Assembly: GCA_963978895.1 (NCBI GenBank)
Contig: OZ022241.1
Coordinates: 23,094,073 to 23,158,072 of the forward strand
Length of the DNA stretch: 64,000 nt
Source: Erpobdella octoculata
Lineage: Eukaryota > Annelida > Clitellata > Hirudinida > Erpobdellidae
Direction of reading: 5' to 3'
Positions 1 to 10,573 of this stretch are shown here, in pieces (the first letter of the stretch is position 1; every line of letters starts with the position of its first letter). The notes under the pieces are model-generated. The model made no database searches. It had not been told where the DNA came from and saw only the letters and a list, made by a program, of their open reading frames with translations. Made by a program: the position numbers and the translations under genes.

Positions 1-260
1 GACTCGACAGCTAGTTTGCTGCCAGATAGGTAAGTTTTTGCGAAGTGAAACACTGCGTTGAAATGTTTCAAGAGCCTACAAATAGGACGACTAACTGTCA
101 CCACCAGTAACGCAAATATTTATAAGACTCTACTAGGAATCGAACCCACGTGTCTACGGCAACACCGCCTCGCCTAAATGCAAGTGCTCTTACCAACTGA
201 GCCACCGACCATCACCAAAAAATGATGGCTAGAAGTCTCAGTCTTTCGGAGCTACTTAAC

Positions 261-262
<2 letters not shown>
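1..262 (-). repeat. tRNA-headed SINE unit (copy 1), interrupted on its 5' side
   Basis: Reading the minus strand, positions 210-125 form a tRNA-like body. It has an A-box-like GGCTCAGTTGGTAAGAGC with D-stem GCTC/GAGC, an anticodon-like loop containing TTTAGG, a long variable arm CGG..CCG, and a B-box GGTTCGATTCC. The long variable arm and TTTAGG loop resemble a class II tRNA such as Leu(UAG). The T-stem is imperfect and there is no sign of an acceptor stem, so this is a SINE head, not a working tRNA gene. The same unit recurs at 1329, 1634 and 1939 and again near 10200. Confidence 0.75.

Positions 263-308
<46 letters not shown>
263..308. repeat. (TA)n microsatellite
   Basis: About 23 TA units at the exact junction between the SINE and the PLE fragment. 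The PLE reading frame runs straight into it. Confidence 0.95.
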
Positions 309-311
<3 letters not shown>

Positions 312-455
312 ATGAACATAATTTGGCGTTATATTTTCTTTAATGCACGCTCCGTTAAATATTACTGCCCATTTGGCGTTAATTAATTTTCTAGCCAAAT
401 TCTCGACGTTGCGAAATGCAGGAGAAAAACGAATATTTTCGGGTTTGTCAGTCAT
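306..455 (-). pseudogene. PLE N-terminal coding fragment (copy 1)
   Basis: About 50 codons from an ATG just after the hammerhead motif. The stretch ARKLINAKWAVIFNGAC followed by KENITPNYV matches the same N-terminal block in the other PLE fragments here (5809, 9786 and 10574). The frame enters the (TA)n array a few codons after ITPNYV and codes only Tyr-Ile from there. The reverse transcriptase and GIY-YIG domains are missing, so this is a fragment. Confidence 0.7.
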
Positions 456-466
456 TTTATTTCAGA

Positions 467-505
467 GGCCGACTGCAGTTTCGGAAGAAATCCATCATCA
501 GGGCC
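467..505 (-). ncRNA. hammerhead ribozyme-like motif in PLE, copy 1
   Basis: Minus strand, 5' to 3': stem I strand GGCC, core CUGAUGA, one extra U, stem II GGA/UCC with loop UUUCU, core GAA, helix III ACU/AGU with only GC between them, cleavage-position C, then the stem I partner GGCC. All invariant core bases (CUGANGA, GAAA, UH) are present. Helix III is too short to fold well within one molecule, so it might need a dimer. Hammerheads are reported in Penelope-like elements. The location directly before the PLE start codon fits. Confidence 0.6.
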
Positions 506-788
506 AAAAAACGAAACAACTTAAAACAGAAATCAATATTATTATCAAAAAAGAAATCAAAAATTATTATCCTAATAATAATTAATCAACTTTTAATATA
601 ATTCTATCCTATTCATAATTGTTTTCATCTTACCTTACCATCATACTTACTATCTTTACCTGGCCTAATTCACCTTACGAAGTTTGTTTATTTCATTCGC
701 TTGCGTCAGTTTGCTGATTTCCTGTTCTGATTTCTGTTTTAAGTTGTTTCGTTTTTTGGCCCTGATGATGGATTTCTTCCGAAACAGC
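479..788. repeat. 58-bp inverted repeat around the hammerhead region
   Basis: Positions 479-536 are the exact reverse complement of 731-788. Each arm carries the CUGAUGA to GAAAC part of the hammerhead. Only the left arm (minus strand) continues into helix III and the second half of stem I. In the right arm the sequence diverges after GAAAC. The inverted arrangement suggests insertion of two PLE ends in opposite orientation. The spacer (537-730) is AT-rich and non-coding. Confidence 0.85.
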
Positions 789-789
789 A

Positions 790-1250
790 CCAGCAAAACT
801 AAATTTGGCGGTTTTCGTAAACCGTATATGTACACATTCAACAAAGGCAACAAACACATCAAAGCATCATGCATGCCCGCTATGTCAAATCTGGCATCGT
901 TCGTTTAACCCCAAGGGGCCACGCTTAAAAGACATTTATGCCTCGAGCAATCAACGAGTTTGTAGAAGACATTGCTGTAATATACAACAATTTTATTCGT
1001 CACATACAGTAAATAAAACAACTGGACAAGAAATAACGTCGAGATCTTAAGATCAAACGAGCAAAAAACAATTGAATAAAAATTTAAAAAAAAACTGTCT
1101 TCAACTGTTCGTACAAACTGTAGGTTTATACATACTCAAACAGCCAGATACCATACATCTAAAAAATCACTAACACCCGGTCTACCACTTCTGCCAAACT
1201 TCAAAGAGGCGCACACGCTCGCTTTAGCGAGGTCAGGAAAGGTCATTTCA
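790..1250 (+). other. non-coding remainder of PLE-containing insert
   Basis: Short frames exist on the plus strand but resemble nothing I recognise. The segment is present identically in the second copy (2730-3190), so it belongs to the duplicated unit. Confidence 0.5.
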
Positions 1251-1328
1251 AAGAGAAGTCTCAGTCTTTCGGAGCTACTTAACATTAGACTACGACTATG
1301 ATAGGCTCAGAACTCCTTACTTCGGCTT

Positions 1329-2198
1329 GACTCGACAGCTAGTTTGCTGCCAGATAGGTAAGTTTTTGCGAAGTGAAACACTGCGTTGAAATGTTTCAAG
1401 AGCCTACAAATAGGACGACTAACTGTCACCACCAGTAACGCAAATATTTATAAGACTCTACTAGGAATCGAACCCACGTGTCTACGGCAACACCGCCTCG
1501 CCTAAATGCAAGTGCTCTTACCAACTGAGCCACCGACCATCACCAAAAAATGATGGCTAGAAGTCTCAGTCTTTCGGAGCTACTTAACATTAGACTACGA
1601 CTATGATAGGCTCAGAACTCCTTACTTCGGCTCGACTCGACAGCTAGTTTGCTGCCAGATAGGTAAGTTTTTGCGAAGTGAAACACTGCGTTGAAATGTT
1701 TCAAGAGCCTACAAATAGGACGACTAACTGTCACCACAAGTAACGCAAATATTTATAAGACTCTACTGGGAATCGAACCCACGTGTCTACGGCAACACCG
1801 CCTCGCCTAAATGCAAGTTCTCTTACCAACTGAGCCACCGACCATCACCAAAAAATGATGGCTAGAAGTCTCAGTCTTTCGGAGCTACTTAACATTAGAC
1901 TACGACTATGATAGGCTCAGAACTCCTTACTTCGGCTTGACTCGACAGCTAGTTTGCTGCCAGATAGGTAAGTTTTTGCGAAGTGAAACACTGCGTTGAA
2001 ATGTTTCAAGAGCCTACAAATAGGACGACTAACTGTCACCACCAGTAACGCAAATATTTATAAGACTCTACTAGGAATCGAACCCACGTGTCTACGGCAA
2101 CACCGCCTCGCCTAAATGCAAGTGCTCTTACCAACTGAGCCACCGACCATCACCAAAAAATGATGGCTAGAAGTCTCAGTCTTTCGGAGCTACTTAAC

Positions 2199-2201
<3 letters not shown>
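1329..2201 (-). repeat. tandem array of 305-bp tRNA-headed SINE units
   Basis: Units start at 1329, 1634 and 1939, spaced 305 bp apart, each beginning GACTCGACAGCTAGTTTG and ending CTTACTTCGGCT. Each contains a tRNA-like body on the minus strand (about 1453-1538, 1758-1843 and 2063-2148). The third unit is broken at its end by the second PLE insert. The middle unit keeps the better T-stem (CCCAG instead of CCTAG). Head-to-tail tandem SINE units are uncommon and suggest unequal exchange or rolling amplification. Confidence 0.85.

Positions 2202-2248
<47 letters not shown>
2202..2248. repeat. (TA)n microsatellite, second copy
   Basis: Equivalent of the array at 263-308, one TA unit longer. Confidence 0.95.
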
Positions 2249-2251
<3 letters not shown>

Positions 2252-2395
2252 ATGAACATAATTTGGCGTTATATTTTCTTTAATGCACGCTCCGTTAAAT
2301 ATTACTGCCCATTTGGCGTTAATTAATTTTCTAGCCAAATTCTCGACGTTGCGAAATGCAGGAGAAAAACGAATATTTTCGGGTTTGTCAGTCAT
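2246..2395 (-). pseudogene. PLE N-terminal coding fragment (copy 2)
   Basis: Duplicate of the fragment at 306-455. It has the same KLINAKWAVIFNGAC block and the same exit into (TA)n. There is no downstream reverse transcriptase. Confidence 0.7.
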
Positions 2396-3190
2396 TTTAT
2401 TTCAGAGGCCGACTGCAGTTTCGGAAGAAATCCATCATCAGGGCCAAAAAACGAAACAACTTAAAACAGAAATCAATATTATTATCAAAAAAGAAATCAA
2501 AAATTATTATCCTAATAATAATTAATCAACTTTTAATATAATTCTATCCTATTCATAATTGTTTTCATCTTACCTTACCATCATACTTACTATCTTTACC
2601 TGGCCTAATTCACCTTACGAAGTTTGTTTATTTCATTCGCTTGCGTCAGTTTGCTGATTTCCTGTTCTGATTTCTGTTTTAAGTTGTTTCGTTTTTTGGC
2701 CCTGATGATGGATTTCTTCCGAAACAGCACCAGCAAAACTAAATTTGGCGGTTTTCGTAAACCGTATATGTACACATTCAACAAAGGCAACAAACACATC
2801 AAAGCATCATGCATGCCCGCTATGTCAAATCTGGCATCGTTCGTTTAACCCCAAGGGGCCACGCTTAAAAGACATTTATGCCTCGAGCAATCAACGAGTT
2901 TGTAGAAGACATTGCTGTAATATACAACAATTTTATTCGTCACATACAGTAAATAAAACAACTGGACAAGAAATAACGTCGAGATCTTAAGATCAAACGA
3001 GCAAAAAACAATTGAATAAAAATTTAAAAAAAAACTGTCTTCAACTGTTCGTACAAACTGTAGGTTTATACATACTCAAACAGCCAGATACCATACATCT
3101 AAAAAATCACTAACACCCGGTCTACCACTTCTGCCAAACTTCAAAGAGGCGCACACGCTCGCTTTAGCGAGGTCAGGAAAGGTCATTTCA
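2249..3190 (-). mobile_element. Penelope-like element fragment, copy 2
   Basis: Second copy of the insert at 309-1250. Unlike the first, it is followed by unrelated sequence (from 3191) and not by the repeated 34-bp SINE flank. Copy 2 therefore probably keeps the original right border, and copy 1 arose by duplication or recombination. Confidence 0.6.
2407..2445 (-). ncRNA. hammerhead ribozyme-like motif in PLE, copy 2
   Basis: Sequence-identical duplicate of the motif at 467-505, inside the second PLE insert (2249-3190). Confidence 0.55.
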
Positions 3191-3565
3191 AAGAGACGCT
3201 TACGCTCGTCGATAAATCAACCAGACTCAGATTTCATGCATACTTCAAATAAAAACTAAATAAATTGGAAATCATTTAATTGATATAAAAACTTATTTTG
3301 TTTTTTTAATAAAAGTAGCGGTAACGAATAGTGCCGAGAATAGCTAAAAAATGTAGCGGCGCTGCCATCAACGATCTTGTTAGCCAATAGTACCGCTCTT
3401 AAAAACCCTGGTTGCCATCACTATTTTTTTTAAATTACTGATATGTTTAAAATTTATTTTATCAAAGATGAAGAACTGTCTTTTAAAAATACATCAAATT
3501 ATTTTACGCTGAAAATATCTTGGGTATATATTGATAAAGGTTGTTGAGGAGTGCCTTCAAAATTT
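3191..3565. other. AT-rich intergenic or intronic sequence
   Basis: No open frame or repeat that I can identify. Confidence 0.5.
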
Positions 3566-3728
3566 GATGAATAGTCCTCTTGATGAATAGACTTTAGATG
3601 AACAGTCCTTATGATGAACCGTCCTCTTGATGAATAGTCCTTTGATGAATAGTCTCTTGATGAATAGTCCCTTGATGAATAGTCCTTGATGAACAGTCCC
3701 TTGATGAATCGTCCTTTGATGAAAAGTC
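3566..3728. repeat. minisatellite with GATGAATAGTCC units
   Basis: About a dozen imperfect units of 12-16 bp. On the minus strand they read GGACTATTCATCAAG. The unit shares its GGACnATTCrTC core with the terminal minisatellites of the Mutator-like element at 32194-33346. It may therefore be one terminus of a related element; no inverted partner is visible. Confidence 0.8.
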
Positions 3729-3930
3729 CGCATACCATACTTATACATACTTATACAACGTATATAACATACACCACATACATTGAAAAACGCTCTTGAA
3801 AGCTGCATGATAGATGTGTGGCTTATCTTTATTATAATAGGCAGTCAAAATACAACATCTAATGATTTCTGAATTTATAACTCTTACGCGTTGTGCTTAT
3901 TCAGCGTTGTGCACTCAATGCTGCATGTAC

Positions 3931-4689
<759 letters not shown>

Positions 4690-4697
4690 GCATGTAC

Positions 4698-5002
4698 GCC
4701 TATGTGAACTGAGCTAGGTCGTTGAACCAGTTTTTAACGCCTTGAATGTTTCTACCGCGCCGCGTTCGTCTCGAATGGATTTTTAGTTATTAAATATAAA
4801 CTTTTTTTTAGATTTGTTGATATAATTGAACTCAGATTTTTTTTATCTTTATAAGAATATTTTGTTTAATTTAATTAAAAAAATCTTATATTTTTTTATG
4901 CGACTGCCTTCTTTATTTAGTAAACAAGAAGATTTGAACAAAGACTTTTACGTAAACTCGCAAACACAACGTTAATACAAGACCAAAAATTATAAAATAA
5001 AT
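4698..5002. other. AT-rich sequence without genes
   Basis: Nothing recognisable. Confidence 0.5.
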
Positions 5003-5281
5003 ATTACGAAAAAGATACTTTTTTCAAAAAACAGGCTTTTATTTATGTGTGGAAACTGCACTAAAAAATACAAATAATTTTTTTTCCTTTCTTCTATATT
5101 TAAATAAAAGCGTGGGACGCCCATCATAAACCATGGATTATAATGGAAATAGATTAGGATGAGCTCCCACGCTTTTATTTATATATAAAAGGAAAGGAAA
5201 AAAATTATTTTATACTTTTTAGCGCAGTTTCCACACATAAATAAAAGCGTGTTTTTTGAAAAAAGTATCTTTATTCGTAAT
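5003..5281. repeat. foldback element with ~115-bp arms
   Basis: Positions 5003-5117 and 5165-5281 are near-perfect reverse complements around a 47-bp centre. The arms would form a long hairpin. No coding capacity. No target duplication is obvious. Confidence 0.8.
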
Positions 5282-5805
5282 TTTTTCAGCCATCTTCAGA
5301 AAAAGCAAAAGGCCGGGCGGTACAGGAACCGAACAAAAACAAAGACGAATAAAAACAAATAATGAAATGTCGAAGTACATAGATAAATAAAATAAATAAA
5401 ATTATGATCAAAATAGAATAAGAGTTGAGGTATTAATTAAGAATAAAATCAAAGGAGCAAATATAAATTAAATATAATATAAGAATTGTAGGTGTTACTT
5501 TTTTCGTCGATACAGGTGTTAATTTTTCGTCAATGAGAATTGTACATACAAATTGAAGGCCTTAAATGTCAAAGTATACATAGATAGAAAAAAAATAAAG
5601 TTAAGAGCAAAAATAAAACACAAAAGGATGTATTAATTACCAATAAAATCATAAGAGCAAATATAAAATAAATATGGCCGAAAATAATACCTAAACTAGA
5701 AGACCATGAGCGAGAGAAATATAAAGTTAACGTCTACGTAATGTAATGTTTGGGTTATTAATTAAATGAGAAAAGGGGGTGTTATGGTCACCATTACTTA
5801 TATAT
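5282..5805. other. AT-rich sequence between foldback and PLE start
   Basis: No open frame of note. A minus-strand CUGAAGAUGGCUGAAA near 5285-5300 recalls the PLE hammerhead core but does not fold, so this may be decayed PLE 5' sequence. Confidence 0.4.
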
Positions 5806-5808
5806 ACA

Positions 5809-5997
5809 TTATATATATATATTGACGTACTTAGGTGTAATATTTTCTTTCAGGCACGCGCTATTAAAGACAATAGACCATTTTGTTTTTATTATTTTTT
5901 TCGACAGACATTCTAAATTTTTCAAACTACATACATTCTTTGATTTAACTAGGGCTAACGGACCGTTTGGACTAAAATTGTCATCCTCAGAGCCCAT
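5809..5997 (-). pseudogene. PLE N-terminal fragment ending in (TA)n
   Basis: ATG at 5997. The block KTKWSIVFNSACLKENITPKYV occupies the same place as in the other PLE starts. The frame ends in a short (TA)n tract right after ITPKYV. It lies downstream, on the same strand, of the PLE C-terminal coding at 6241-7454, matching the known partial-tandem layout of PLEs (end of one copy, then the start of the next). Confidence 0.7.
5952..5995 (-). ncRNA. decayed hammerhead ribozyme-like motif in PLE
   Basis: Minus strand: stem I GGGCU/AGCCC (5 bp), core CUGAGGA, extra U, stem II GAC/GUC, then CAA where GAA is required, helix III ACG/CGU with a GUC loop, and U at the cleavage position. The layout is intact but core G12 is C, which should abolish cleavage. 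It overlaps the first codons of the PLE frame. Confidence 0.5.
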
Positions 5998-6004
5998 TTA
6001 AAAT

Positions 6005-6240
6005 TTAAACCAAACGTCGACGCAAGAAACGATACAATGAAATAAACAATAAAACCAGGTAGAAAGTACCTACCCTAGATATTAGAATATCGTAAAAGGA
6101 ACTGAGATAAAAATATGTATTAAGAAAGATCAAATAATTAAAAAAATAATTTAAAAAATAAAATAGTGTGTACCAGAATATTGCTATGGTCGTAATTTGC
6201 ATATAGAAGAATACAATGTAAAATTACAAATATGAACATG
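6005..6240. other. PLE 3' end / next-copy 5' leader
   Basis: AT-rich, non-coding sequence between the end of the C-terminal coding and the hammerhead-bearing start of the next partial PLE copy. Confidence 0.4.
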
Positions 6241-7454
6241 TTATTTTTTTTTTCTTATTGTTATATTACCACTATAAAGTAGAATAGGCAACTCAACGGG
6301 TTTGTCATCTCCCGGCAGGAATTCACATTGGTCCCCTTCAGGAATTCCACTGATATCACTGCTGACGCCATGGGCGCCATCAGTCACACAACAAACAGAA
6401 GGAAGTGGATCAACAGGTTCATTGCTACACATCATAAATTATGATAATGTTTGATCCGCGATCATGTCAGTACTTTGTGTGCAATCCGTCCCATGTTGAC
6501 CCGAGATGAGAGAGTTAGTATTCAAGAGAGAATCAGGAATGCATCGTGTTGCAACATCAGACAATGCAAATTTAATTGGTTCTTCTGTTGAGGTTTTACT
6601 AGATGTATCACTGACATTCTGGGCACAATGAGTCCCACAACAGGTGGAAATGGGAGACTTGTCCCGACCCGACAAATCTTCATCAACACTGTTCATCAAT
6701 GTTTCGTTAGAGGTCGTGTCATTATCCCGCGTGTTATCACTTGCAAGACAAGCCAAGATGAGATCTTCACTCCAAGAAGAAAAACCAGAAACGTCATCAC
6801 ATAAAGTACTATTCAACTCCACGTCACTATTAGCTACCGAACGTGAAGAAAGGATGGGACGAACAGATCCGTCAACAACACAAGCAGAAAGTTCCTTGCC
6901 ATCAGTTACTAAAGTCGAACTGATGTTTTCATTTATATCCTGCAAATAATCCATCGCGAAATCAGTGGAAACTGGAGGGTTGACAGATCTGTCGCCACGA
7001 CAACGAAAACCACCGACGACCAATGTTGAGACGACACGAAATGTAGTAGCCATAGCAGAGGAGTATGACTGATATTGGAGCAATAGGGTTCTGTCAAAAT
7101 TATTATATTGCATATATATAGAGGGTCGTTCTTGAGATATCAGTAAAGCTTCTTTAATTTTTAATCTAACAGGATCGGTATCTTGAACATATATTTCGGT
7201 ATTTTCATTCAGTGTTTTTTTGTTGGGTTTGTGTCCATGAGCAGTAACAAAATGTGAACATATACTTCCTCCTTGGGTATGCATCGTTAGACGCCTTGAG
7301 AGGCTAGTACGCGTATGCCCTATGTATGTTTCAGGAACTGTATGTGATTGTGGACACGTAAATTGTAGACAACATTAGTTTTCTGTAATTGAATAATTTT
7401 TCTAGAGTTATTAGTAGAAACCAGTTGATGCGTTTTTTTTGTTCGAGTAGTAGA
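6241..7454 (-). pseudogene. PLE C-terminal part: GIY-YIG endonuclease and long tail
   Basis: The GIY-YIG block reads ETYIGHTRTSLSRRLTMH from about 7330 downward, followed by THGGS-like and ALLISQERPSI segments typical of PLE endonucleases. A one-base deletion near 7360 shifts the frame just before TCPQS, so the upstream TNVVY motif is out of frame. After GIY-YIG comes an unusual tail of about 200 Ser/Thr/Asp-rich residues (7070-6439), a stop, then another 64 codons. It joins to 9440-9679 once the hAT at 7455-9439 is removed. Confidence 0.75.
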
Positions 7455-9439
7455 CAGGCCCGTAGGCAGGATTTAGTTAGTGGGGGGGCTATGAAAAGTA
7501 GTAGGGGGGCTACTGACGAACCGAAGAAGCGTGAGCGCGAGCGCCGAAGGTGCGAAGCCCCTCACGATAAGAAGATTCGCCAAAGCATTTTGTAGCATTT
7601 GACACAAAATGGCATCCAATTTTGGATATCCTATTATGTGATTTTAGGTTTTCTAAGAGTTGCAATATTGTTGCTCGTAATTACAAAAATTAACAATTTT
7701 CAAAGGCAATTTTTGTGAAATAACAGTATGCTTGTTGTTATCTTCAATCTTAATTTTTATGCGTGCATTGCACGCCAATGGGATGACAGCACTGAATCAA
7801 ATTGTTCAAATTTAATTATTGATTAACACAACCGTTTTACTGTAACAATACAATAATTTCTTTATTTTATTTTTGATAAAAATGTGTACATCTGTATCAA
7901 ATGCCAAGAAATCATTAAAATAAAATAGGATTTAAATATTTGTCTTGACAAAGATCAAACCACATTATAATAAAATGTACTATTTAGTTTAGCTTCTCAT
8001 TTTAAGTTAAAACACTTACTACACATCCATTCATGTGTTACATATAAAACTTGTCATCAGTTTCTAAACAATCTAAATAGAAGATTAGATTATATATCAA
8101 GTATATCATTATACTTAAATTGTTTAAGAAATTGTGTGTGTGACAGTAAGCTTTAAATTGTTTTGTCGAATTGATCAGTTCAGCAATATTGGGGTTAATA
8201 GTATTGCACTATCAGACTAGCACTAAAAAGACTAAATTATGAAAATAGTTTGAATTATTGAGAGTCATTCATAAATCAAAATCAAAAGTTTGTCAGCTAA
8301 GCTGAATTAGCTTCTTTCTCTGTTCTAAAACTGTAAGATTGAAGTTATTATAGTATTGTAAGACTAAGTCCATGCACTGATTATAAAACTGATGACAATT
8401 TTCATGTGTAAAACATGCATGGATGTGTAGTAGCTTGAAATGAGAAACAAAACTAAAAAGTGCATTTCATTATAATGTGGGTTGATCATTGTCAAGACAA
8501 TTATTTGATTCTGATTTTATTTTATTGCATTCTTGGTATTTGATACAGGTGTACACATTTTCAACAAAAATATTGGCAAATTACAATTACAACAAAATGC
8601 GACGTGATTGAATAGAAAATTTTTACAAGAAGGTATCCATATCAATTGCTTTAAAGAGCGATTTTTCAAATGTCAGAAGTACATGTTTGCTCTTTCTCTC
8701 ATGGGACATTGATCTTCTCTGTGGTCGTAGTACTCGTGTTAGACAAGAAAATGAATTCTCACAAGTGGCAGTCGAGATGCCAAGAGTCATTGCAGCTGAA
8801 TAGTGCCAACGTAAAGTAGGAAATACATCTTTATAGTCTAGCATAAAATCCATCATTTCCTGGAGCATTCAGCCTGGTTGAAATTTGTTTTTTAGAAACC
8901 TACTTGTAATGAGAGCCTCGTCTGCAGTATATTTTTCAACATCGTCATGCCTGTCTTGTTTTAGCAGTTGCGTTAACAGTTTAAGGTCGTTAACATCTAA
9001 AAACTTGTCTGATGTTGCTAGAAGGGCAGACACTGCACAAGTCAACCCTTTAAAAGAACCATCAACAAACCTATCCACCAACTCTCCTAATATACTGCCC
9101 AACATGCTAAAATAAACAGCACGAAGCTGATTCCACTCTGGTGAACACTCTTACTCATCACTTTGTCCAAGAGTAGACATAACTACAGAATCACGTAGCG
9201 TTCTACTCTGTGACTTTTGCTCTGTTTGGTATAGGTTGTAGCAATGGTTCAACTATTATCCTAATTTTATTTAATACATTCATATTTAAATTTAAACTGC
9301 GGATCGTAACTTCCTAATCACTTGGCTGGCTTAAGTGTAAATAAGGTAAAAAAACCTGCCAAAAATTCTAGTGGGGGGGCTTACATTTTTAGTGGGGGGT
9401 CTGCAGCCCCCCCCCCGCCCCCCGCTAGCTACGGGCCTG
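7455..9439 (-). mobile_element. hAT DNA transposon relic inserted in PLE
   Basis: Ends CAGGCCCGTAG and CTACGGGCCTG are perfect 11-bp inverted repeats. Flanking 8-mers GTAGTAGA (7447-7454) and GAAGTAGA (9440-9447) match at seven of eight, consistent with an aged hAT duplication. Just inside both ends are G-rich runs (GGGGGGCT). It encodes the last part of a hAT transposase on the minus strand (8623-9105). The rest (7600-8600) is AT-rich and non-coding. Confidence 0.8.
8623..9105 (-). pseudogene. hAT transposase C-terminal region
   Basis: Two adjoining frames in the same phase are separated by one in-frame TGA at about 8869. The downstream one carries the hAT dimerisation signature TATCENSFSCLTRVLRPQRR followed by KHVLLTFEKSLF. 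The catalytic middle and zinc-finger N-terminus are missing. The closest type I recognise is the ZMYM1-like hAT group. Confidence 0.75.
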
Positions 9440-9679
9440 GAAGTAGATGTGAAGCTGAAGGCGTTGTGAAATTGGATAAGAAACCCGTACATGGTTATAA
9501 ATCAAATTCCTGATGGAGTCTTCGTCTCTTCTATAATTATCATGCATTTGAGCACAATAAAACAAAGGTATCAGGGACTTATGCGTCTGTTTTTTAGAAG
9601 TACAATTGTTTTGCTTGCTATCAACAAATTTACGGATAGTATCATCCACCATTGAGTTGGAATAATTATTATTAACCAA
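9440..9679 (-). pseudogene. PLE linker between reverse transcriptase and GIY-YIG
   Basis: The start VNNNYSNSMVDDTIRKFV matches LINNSYTNTMVDSVVKRFV at 44700-44763 in another PLE copy. A later segment, RRDEDSIRNLIYNHVRVSYP, aligns with the same linker of the copy at 12480-12560. It is the upstream half of the PLE split by the hAT at 7455-9439. Confidence 0.7.
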
Positions 9680-9785
9680 CAGAGTTTTAATTCGTTAATT
9701 ATATATATATATTTATATATAATTTGAGAAAGTGTTTTTTCGATTTTAATATATACCGTTTTATTATTATAAATGAAGCTCTGAA

Positions 9786-10480
<695 letters not shown>

Positions 10481-10573
10481 AAGTTTCACAGATATTTTTT
10501 AAATATCTGGCAGCAGACTAGCTGTCGATTCGAGCCGAAGTAAGGAGTTCTGATCCTATCATAGTCGTAGTCT

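Larger units (their letters stand above)
309..1250 (-). mobile_element. Penelope-like element fragment, copy 1
   Basis: The insert holds, on the minus strand, a hammerhead-like motif followed by the start of a PLE open reading frame that stops at the (TA)n array. The far side (790-1250) has no recognisable coding. The 34 bp of SINE sequence ending at about 262 is repeated exactly at about 1250-1284, right after the insert, as expected of a long target-site duplication. PLEs are known for variable target duplications and 5' truncations. The whole insert recurs 1940 bp downstream. Confidence 0.65.
1..3190. repeat. direct duplication with a 1.94-kb period
   Basis: Positions 1-1250 recur at about 1939-3190 nearly base for base (offset 1938 before the (TA)n array and 1940 after it, because the arrays differ by one TA unit). 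The duplicated module is SINE unit, (TA)n, PLE fragment. The region between the copies is two further SINE units. Confidence 0.9.

Noticed and set aside
125..2148. Functional tRNA-Leu genes
   Set aside because: The A and B boxes are present but the T-stem is imperfect and no acceptor stem pairs. The body repeats in 305-bp SINE units.
5281..5310. A further hammerhead motif on the minus strand (CUGAAGAUGGCUGAAA)
   Set aside because: Resembles the core but stem II does not pair and there is no GAAA-helix III-UH part.
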